Shown here one piece after another: positions 5,921-10,788 of a stretch of DNA of 10,788 nucleotides (positions are counted from its first letter, which is position 1; every line of letters begins with the position of its first letter). This DNA is from Spirochaetaceae bacterium. Its GTDB lineage: Bacteria > Spirochaetota > Spirochaetia > Treponematales > Breznakiellaceae. Made by a program: the position numbers and the translations under genes. Below the pieces are notes generated by a model. It saw only the letters and a list, made by a program, of their open reading frames with translations. It ran no database searches and was not told the origin of the DNA. The stretch covers positions 1 to 10,788 of the forward strand of contig JAIRPM010000059.1 in the NCBI GenBank assembly GCA_031257075.1, in the 5' to 3' direction.

Positions 5921-7720
5921 ATGACAGAAGTACAAAAATCCAGATGCGGGCCATCCGTAAAAAAAATCAGCGCGGTAACGGCAGTATCCGTTGTTTTGGC
6001 CTTGAGCGCATGCGAAGCGCCGACAGGCCTGCACATGAGCGCAACTGACTGGGCACTGCATATACCGGTCGGCACCACCAGTTTTCAGGGCGAAAACTCA
6101 GGGTTTTCGCTGAGCAGACTTACCGCGCCGGAATTACAGGCAGCGCTCGACCCTGACGGCGAACACGGTATTGTTGTCTACGACGGCAAAAAAGCGCCGG
6201 GCGTAACCGGCGGCGGATACCTCTGGGTTAAACCGGGCACAGATGCCATAAAAGGCACGGAGCAGCAAACCTATTTGATACACTATCCTGTTCCAATGGG
6301 CGAACGTGAAATCAAGCAAAAAATGAAGCAAAATTTCAATGATGCGTTGGATGTTTTATTTGACACCGCATTCGGCGCGAAGACGGACAATGGCTTTATC
6401 GAACAGTTGCCGGTAGAAGGCGGATATGAATTTGAAATACCACTCAAAATCGACACCGCTATGCCCGAAGAAGCATTCAAAATAACCGCCATAACCAATC
6501 TTGATTATGATGTTCGCTGTACCTTCAAAGAAAACGCTCTCCCGCGTATAAATGGTACCGGCAATGTCATTAACGAAACCAATAAAAATTCATTTATATC
6601 ATGGGTCCGGTTTAAGAAACCCGACAACGATTATGAAAACGCATCCGAGGTTGTGCTTGACCTGGAAAATAACGCGGTTGTATGGCGTTCACCAAAAATA
6701 ACGCTGACCGGCCTTGGAAACAGTGAGGTAGAACTGCTCACAGTTAATTTAAAACTTTTGCCGGAAAAAACCATGCAGTTGTCCGGTATAAAGTACCAGC
6801 CCGAATTAGAAGTACATGATTATGATTCAATAAACGTTACTTTTACGGAGGATAAAGATGGCGACATGGGAGACACCGCCGCGTTTTCTGACCTTATGGC
6901 GATGTTAGGCGGCGCGCAGTTTAGCCAGGCATGGTGCTACATTTTTTCAGAAGTTGCCATAAGCAACCTTACTGTTAAAGCAATTTCGCAGAATGACACA
7001 ACCGATATTATTAACAGCAACCTAGCCGCAAATACCGGTTTCAAGCATACAAGTTTTTACGGCACATCTCTGCAAAATCCAGACCACAGCAGCAAGACCG
7101 ATTTAACAACTACTATTCTCAAAAAGAACGCGCCTGTTTATACCTTGCAGTACCATATACCCGATACCACTAACGCCACGCTCAAAAACGGCGCAGGCGT
7201 AGACATTGCGCTGGTTGTGCCGTTAAAGTTTTCTGTAACTGCGGGAATAGGGGATGGCGACGCAAAGACAGTTACTGCGGCTAACGAGACCTACCTCAAA
7301 CTGCACTGCCCCCAACTAGATGACATACTGGGCGCTGGTAATGATTTTGACCTGCGTGAAGAAATAAACAAGCAGGATATCGGCACACTTAAGTCGGTAA
7401 AAGCAACGCTCAATGTATTTAATCAAGTACTGCCTGAAGAACTCAAAATCGGTATTGCCAAAAACAGGCCGAAAACCACTACTATTTACGATGAAGTACT
7501 TAGTTTGGAAAATGGCGAGACAAGTTCTGTTGAATATGCAAATACGAACGAGCCTATATCAATGCCGCGGCCGGCCTTGCTTTTGGGCCCGAGTGGCGCT
7601 GCGATACAGTGTTTTTCCATAGCCCCCGTTGATGATACCAAGACAGAGGCCGAGCGCGAAGTCGCGGTACGCATCATTGCTGACGCAACTATCGACTTTG
7701 ATTACAAAGTAAAATTTTAA
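5921..7720 (+). CDS. Large spirochaete lipoprotein of unknown function
   Basis: This 599-residue protein is exported and lipid-modified by prediction. The n-region has KK at 14-15, the hydrophobic stretch is about 16-28, and a lipobox LSAC places the lipidated cysteine at residue 31. The mature chain has no membrane segment. It looks rich in beta strands with alternating hydrophobic and polar residues and many Thr, Asn and Asp, for example EVHDYDSINVTFTEDKDGD and VRIIADATIDFDYKVKF at the end. I do not recognise a named domain. It starts after GGGAG with a 10-base spacer and is followed after 21 bp by a probable outer-membrane protein, so the two are likely one operon and perhaps one complex. 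By position the lipoprotein could be anchored in the outer membrane facing the periplasm or the surface; this is inference. Homologues, if any, are likely restricted to Treponema relatives. Confidence 0.75.
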   Translation: MTEVQKSRCGPSVKKISAVTAVSVVLALSACEAPTGLHMSATDWALHIPVGTTSFQGENSGFSLSRLTAPELQAALDPDGEHGIVVYDGKKAPGVTGGGYLWVKPGTDAIKGTEQQTYLIHYPVPMGEREIKQKMKQNFNDALDVLFDTAFGAKTDNGFIEQLPVEGGYEFEIPLKIDTAMPEEAFKITAITNLDYDVRCTFKENALPRINGTGNVINETNKNSFISWVRFKKPDNDYENASEVVLDLENNAVVWRSPKITLTGLGNSEVELLTVNLKLLPEKTMQLSGIKYQPELEVHDYDSINVTFTEDKDGDMGDTAAFSDLMAMLGGAQFSQAWCYIFSEVAISNLTVKAISQNDTTDIINSNLAANTGFKHTSFYGTSLQNPDHSSKTDLTTTILKKNAPVYTLQYHIPDTTNATLKNGAGVDIALVVPLKFSVTAGIGDGDAKTVTAANETYLKLHCPQLDDILGAGNDFDLREEINKQDIGTLKSVKATLNVFNQVLPEELKIGIAKNRPKTTTIYDEVLSLENGETSSVEYANTNEPISMPRPALLLGPSGAAIQCFSIAPVDDTKTEAEREVAVRIIADATIDFDYKVKF

Positions 7721-7724
7721 TAAA

Positions 7725-7741
7725 GGGAGGATTTTTATAAC
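7725..7741 (+). promoter_or_regulatory. Long-spaced ribosome site of the second operon gene
   Basis: GGGAGG (7725-7730), 11 bases before the ATG, is the near-copy of the leader at 5906-5920. It begins just 4 bases after the preceding stop codon, so translation of the two genes may be coupled. Confidence 0.7.
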
Positions 7742-9148
7742 ATGAAAAAGATTATATTTGTTATCGCGCTAGGCGCTCTGATAACGGCGGCGGGCGTTTT
7801 TGCTCAGGATGATGTACTATTCGAAACCGAAATGGCCGAAGCCGCCTCAGACGCGCGGGGCAAGGCATCAGGAGGGGGAGTGTCAGATTATTTTACTGAC
7901 AAGAAAGGCAGCACCGCGCATTTAGACCCCTACACCCAATTCGCGCTCGGAATAGCGTTTACACGGCTGGGCATTGGTTTGGGTACCGATTTTCCGATTG
8001 GAGCACTGGATTTGTTTGGCCCGAAAAACACCAAATACAAGGACGGCAACGGCTATATCATACTTGACTTTGACAAAGTAGCGAGCGAGCCGGCAATAAA
8101 ATCCAACGGTGTCGATTTCAACCTTGAAATGTACGCAAAAAACCTTATTCAATTTGAACTTTCGTTCAGCAATTCCAGCGGGGTTGGGCTTGCGTTTGGC
8201 GGTATATCTGCCCGTTTTGACCTGAATTTGAGTAACGAAATATTCCAAATGCTTGCGGACGGCATAAAAGAAGGCGAAGTACGGTATGGGGCGGCGCTTT
8301 CCGGCGCGGTTTTTATCGAATCGCTAAAAGCGCACTGGCACACAAAAAACTTTTTCGGCATAACGCCCAAGTTATTTGTCGGCGCGACCGCTTCCCACTA
8401 TATTCCGTATCTTTACATACCGCGTTCCGATTTGAATGTAAAACTCACGGACACGAATTATGTTGAAATGGGATTGGAAGGCACGGCGGAAATGTATATG
8501 GCCGCTGATGTTTTTGAAAACCCGGCATCTTTGCAGGATTGGGGCGGCATAGACATAAGCCTTCAAGGTGAATACGCGCTGTTCCCTATTTTGGACTTGG
8601 GTGTCAGCCTGCTCAACATACCGCTTATTCCCGCCGGTTTGCATACAAAAGCAGAATTACGGTTCTCGCCGGAGCGCAACACGCTTTTGCGTATAGATGA
8701 TTTTATCAAACAAGGGTTTAACGTGAATACAAAAAGCGTTACCGATGTTCAGCATTCCGAAAGCAGTTGCGATACTTACTGGGTCGTGCGCCCGATGCGC
8801 TGGGATTTTTACATGCTCTTCCGGCCTTTGCACAAAGATTTGCTTGTTTTCCGCCCGAATATCGGCTTTACTGTTTTCAATCCCAGTGAGGAAACCTATT
8901 TCAATGTCGGCCTTGAAACACAGCTAAATCTTGGCCGTATCCTCACGCTAAGTTGGTTTACCGGCGGCTACGACGGGCTTTGCCGCAACCGTTTGGGTTT
9001 CGACCTGCGCATGTGGAGAATTGCCCGTTTGTACCTTGGCCTTGAAATGCGTTCGCAAGATTATGCCGGTTCATGGACGCTCAAAGGCGCGGCTGCGGAA
9101 CTCGGCCTCAAATTCGGCGGCGGCTTCAGCGGCGTTACCAATTTTTAA
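7742..9148 (+). CDS. Probable outer-membrane protein
   Basis: This 468-residue secreted protein has signal peptide MKKIIFVIAL with core to about residue 19 and cleavage after VFA (21) before QDD. There is no lipobox. The mature part alternates glycine and aromatic-rich strands typical of barrels: FALGIAFTRLGIGLGTDFPIG near 67-87, and later YLGLEMRSQDYAG. The chain ends in GVTNF with a terminal Phe, as in BAM-assembled proteins. Several motifs resemble a Treponema/Bacteroidetes outer-membrane group (DUF5723-like), but I cannot confirm the family. It is the second gene of an operon with the lipoprotein, 21 bp away, and is closed by a strong terminator at 9163-9198. Function is unknown; a role as a pore or as the membrane partner of the lipoprotein is inference. 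Confidence 0.72.
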   Translation: MKKIIFVIALGALITAAGVFAQDDVLFETEMAEAASDARGKASGGGVSDYFTDKKGSTAHLDPYTQFALGIAFTRLGIGLGTDFPIGALDLFGPKNTKYKDGNGYIILDFDKVASEPAIKSNGVDFNLEMYAKNLIQFELSFSNSSGVGLAFGGISARFDLNLSNEIFQMLADGIKEGEVRYGAALSGAVFIESLKAHWHTKNFFGITPKLFVGATASHYIPYLYIPRSDLNVKLTDTNYVEMGLEGTAEMYMAADVFENPASLQDWGGIDISLQGEYALFPILDLGVSLLNIPLIPAGLHTKAELRFSPERNTLLRIDDFIKQGFNVNTKSVTDVQHSESSCDTYWVVRPMRWDFYMLFRPLHKDLLVFRPNIGFTVFNPSEETYFNVGLETQLNLGRILTLSWFTGGYDGLCRNRLGFDLRMWRIARLYLGLEMRSQDYAGSWTLKGAAAELGLKFGGGFSGVTNF

Positions 9149-9162
9149 CATCAACTATACAG

Positions 9163-9198
9163 GCTAAAGTGGCTATGCTTTGTTGCAGCCACTTTAGC
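9163..9198 (+). terminator. Intrinsic terminator of the lipoprotein/barrel operon
   Basis: GCTAAAGTGGCT (9163-9174) pairs perfectly over 12 bp with AGCCACTTTAGC (9187-9198), with a 12-base loop. GTTTCTTAT follows. It lies 14 bases after the stop codon at 9146-9148. Confidence 0.85.
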
Positions 9199-9228
9199 GT
9201 TTCTTATCCCTAATTTGCGTAAAAAATG

Positions 9229-9241
9229 AGCGCTGCCCTAA
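9229..9241 (+). other. Third copy of the AGCGYTRCCCTA motif, upstream of ftsK
   Basis: AGCGCTGCCCTAA matches 12 of 13 bases of the arm at 5881-5893. The reverse-strand arm at 5790-5778 reads AGCGTTACCCTAG. All three point toward the gene they precede and are followed by A-rich sequence. It starts 21 bases before the -35 of the ftsK promoter. It may be a regulator site or a repeat end; one window is too little to decide. Confidence 0.4.
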
Positions 9242-9249
9242 GATTTTCC

Positions 9250-9276
9250 TAAACTTTTTTTGAAAAATGCCGATAA
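9250..9276 (+). promoter_or_regulatory. Sigma-28 (FliA)-type promoter of ftsK
   Basis: TAAACTTT (9250-9257), an 11-base spacer, then GCCGATAA (9269-9276) match 15 of 16 bases of the classical sigma-28 consensus TAAAGTTT-N11-GCCGATAA at exact spacing. Transcription would start near 9283, leaving a leader of about 15 bases before the ATG at 9299. Sigma-28 normally serves late flagellar and chemotaxis genes, so its presence before ftsK is unexpected. Binding is not shown by sequence alone. Confidence 0.75.
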
Positions 9277-9299
9277 TAGTGAAAAGAGCATTTTTCAAA
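9259..9299. repeat. 12-bp perfect inverted repeat over the promoter and ftsK start
   Basis: TTTGAAAAATGC (9259-9270) and GCATTTTTCAAA (9288-9299) are exact inverted copies around 17 bases that hold most of the -10 box. The right arm ends on the A of the ATG. If transcription starts at the sigma-28 site, only the right arm is in the mRNA, so the repeat would act as a DNA operator. If transcription starts further upstream, it would fold and hide the start codon. Confidence 0.7.
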
Positions 9300-10788
9300 T
9301 GGGTATCAGTTCGTTTCGGGATATAAAGCAGGATGTCGCGCCTAATGCGGCGCGTCATAGGCAGCCATTTGTTCACCGTGATACCGGCGGACAAATGATG
9401 CCGGCCAAGCCCCGCGTTTTTAGTTCGTGGATGTTTGCGCTGGTTTTGTTGTCCGCCGCCGCGCTGGCGGCAATTTCTATTTCATCCGCGCTTTTTGGCA
9501 TACCGCCGGGCAGTAATTTTCTCGGCGAACTTCTTGCGGATAGTTATGGCGCAATAGCGTTTGCTATTCCCGTATATTTGCTCTTTGCCGCATATATACT
9601 TGCTGACAAATCATTCAAACCCGCGCGTATATTCGTTTTAAATTGTGTCATCTTCCCATTCATAACGCTTGCGATAGGTTTTTCATATTTACGGGAGTTT
9701 GAAGAATTTGAACAGAAAATACCGTTGCTGCAATTTCTGGGCAAAAACGGTTTCGGTTTTTTGATGATTTTTTTAACCGTTATGGAATGTATCGTTATTG
9801 CCGCGTTTACCGCATGGCTTTTCCCGCCAGTCGTTGCCCGTAAGCCGCTTAACGGGCCGGATATTCGGCCGCGGCCGCAGCCGAATACAGAAGCGCGCAT
9901 TGTTCCAATTCCCATACAAACAGAAAACACTCCGGTAAAACCATTGTCAGAGCCCGCCCTCCCGGAAAATCCGCGCGATTCATTATTTTACGAAGTAAAA
10001 AAAAGCGACCCGCTAACCCCGCAGGGCAAAGCGGCATTGGAAGATGCCTATGAAAAAGCGCAGGCGGAACTTGAAAAAATGAATATCAAAAAATTGGATG
10101 TGGCGCTGGAAAATTTGAATGAAAAACTGTCATTTGTTGATGAATTGGACACAAACAGGGAACTGAGAGAAAAAAAGAATGATGTTCCGGTGCTTAAATT
10201 GGCCGTTCAAGAAGACGAAGAAATATTTACCGGATTTGATGATGATACACTTGAAGAAATTGACAGTTTTGGTGAAGAAGAACTGGAGTGTGGTACGACC
10301 AGCGCCGAACATGATATTGAAAAACTTATCAGCAGGGCGGAAAACGAAGCGGCGCAAAAAACCAATGAATTTATACGAAAAAAAGACGGCGCAACCGGTG
10401 CGCCGGCAGCCGCCGTACCGGCAAATACCTCTTATGATAAACCACGCCAGAATATCATGGCGGAGAAAAAAAAAAGTCCTAGGATAGAACGCTACGCGGT
10501 ACCCGTTGACGGCATATTAAGCGACTACGAAGACGACCAGTACTGGCTCATTGATGACACGACCAAAAAAGCGGCGCTCGTCCTCAAAGAAACGCTCAAC
10601 GAATTCAACATACAGGCGGAAGTTACCGGCATACGCAAGGGTCCCGTCATCACAATGTTTGAGATACTCCCCTCCCCCGGTGTCAAACTTTCCAAAATAG
10701 TAAACTTGCAGGACAACATCGCGTTACGGCTTGCCGCCTCGCCGGTGCGCATTGTCGCGCCTATTCCGGGCAAACACGCGGTCGGTAT
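9299..10788 (+). CDS. ftsK: DNA translocase FtsK, N-terminal part (runs off the window)
   Basis: This is the membrane and linker part of FtsK/SpoIIIE, the septal ATPase that pumps chromosome ends into daughter cells. 496 codons are present without a stop. Membrane segments lie near 44-66, 84-103, 111-131 and 152-176, the usual four. A long acidic, proline- and lysine-rich linker follows (about 177-400), with charged helices near 244-300 and an Asp/Glu-rich stretch at 305-330. From about 402 the translocase alpha domain begins: ALVLKETLNEFNIQAEVTGI (426-445), GPVITMFEILPSPGVKLSKI (448-467), and VRIVAPIPGKHAVG (483-496). These match the family almost residue for residue. The ATPase core and gamma domain lie beyond the window. 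The start at 9299 gives a 43-residue N-terminus with only a weak AAGAG about 10 bases upstream. Met33/Met34 (9395/9398), preceded by GGCGGA, would give an N-terminus more usual for FtsK. The linker contains an A10 tract. Confidence 0.93.
   Translation, partial: MGISSFRDIKQDVAPNAARHRQPFVHRDTGGQMMPAKPRVFSSWMFALVLLSAAALAAISISSALFGIPPGSNFLGELLADSYGAIAFAIPVYLLFAAYILADKSFKPARIFVLNCVIFPFITLAIGFSYLREFEEFEQKIPLLQFLGKNGFGFLMIFLTVMECIVIAAFTAWLFPPVVARKPLNGPDIRPRPQPNTEARIVPIPIQTENTPVKPLSEPALPENPRDSLFYEVKKSDPLTPQGKAALEDAYEKAQAELEKMNIKKLDVALENLNEKLSFVDELDTNRELREKKNDVPVLKLAVQEDEEIFTGFDDDTLEEIDSFGEEELECGTTSAEHDIEKLISRAENEAAQKTNEFIRKKDGATGAPAAAVPANTSYDKPRQNIMAEKKKSPRIERYAVPVDGILSDYEDDQYWLIDDTTKKAALVLKETLNEFNIQAEVTGIRKGPVITMFEILPSPGVKLSKIVNLQDNIALRLAASPVRIVAPIPGKHAVG
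10466..10487 (+). other. A10 tract in ftsK with stops in both other frames
   Basis: Ten consecutive A residues (10466-10475) encode the three Lys and the first base of a Ser codon in AEKKKS. TAG codons lie at 10480-10482 and 10485-10487, one in each alternative frame. Any slip of one base, by polymerase, ribosome or mutation, would end the protein within a few residues, leaving membrane domain plus linker (about 395 residues). Confidence 0.6.

Noticed and set aside
5783..6711. Exact 13-base repeat TAACGCTGACCGG at 5783-5795 and 6699-6711
   Set aside because: About one such match is expected by chance in a window this size, and the second copy is inside coding sequence.
9544..9930. 128-codon minus-strand frame
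   Set aside because: It is antisense to ftsK, which is clearly coding, and shows no recognisable protein.
10179..10487. 102-codon plus-strand frame inside ftsK
   Set aside because: It is an out-of-frame reading of the lysine-rich linker; relevant only as the frame that ends quickly after slippage at the A10 tract.

Overview
The window looks like chromosome from a motile spirochaete of the Treponema group, with a fairly balanced base composition. The case rests on four things: a LolA-like protein with the sequence signature known from Treponema (TP0789-type), several secreted envelope proteins with no close match that I recognise, a sugar ABC importer of the MmsA/GguA type, and a near-perfect flagellar-type (sigma-28) promoter in front of ftsK. 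The species cannot be fixed from the sequence alone.

Layout. Bases 1-2725 carry the end of a sugar-importer ATPase (mmsA) and its permease (mmsB). These genes are normally adjacent, but here 658 bp separate them. That gap holds a hairpin with a U-rich tail on the minus strand and the last 62 codons of an alanine racemase gene on the minus strand, with no intact gene around them. After a terminator-like hairpin comes a 16-bp inverted repeat and then a lone SAM-dependent methyltransferase (2881-3741). Its stop codon overlaps the stop of a minus-strand pair (5688 to 3738): a LolA-like periplasmic protein followed by an outer-membrane beta-barrel. A 232-bp divergent region containing a nested inverted repeat separates this pair from a plus-strand pair (5921-9148): a large lipoprotein followed by a second probable outer-membrane protein. 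A strong terminator follows. The 5' part of ftsK then begins at 9299 and runs off the window.

How the genes fit together. The centre is two back-to-back envelope operons with the same design: a secreted or lipid-anchored protein first, then a barrel ending in phenylalanine. Copies of one short motif, AGCGYTRCCCTA, lie upstream of both operons, each in the direction of transcription, and a third copy lies upstream of ftsK. The sugar importer would feed hexoses or pentoses to the cell. FtsK links division to chromosome segregation.

I found no defence system, CRISPR array, tRNA, rRNA or intact mobile element. The points most worth a second look are the sigma-28-type promoter on ftsK, the alr remnant splitting mmsA from mmsB, the nested and TA-flanked inverted repeat between the divergent operons, and an A10 tract in ftsK followed at once by stops in both other frames.
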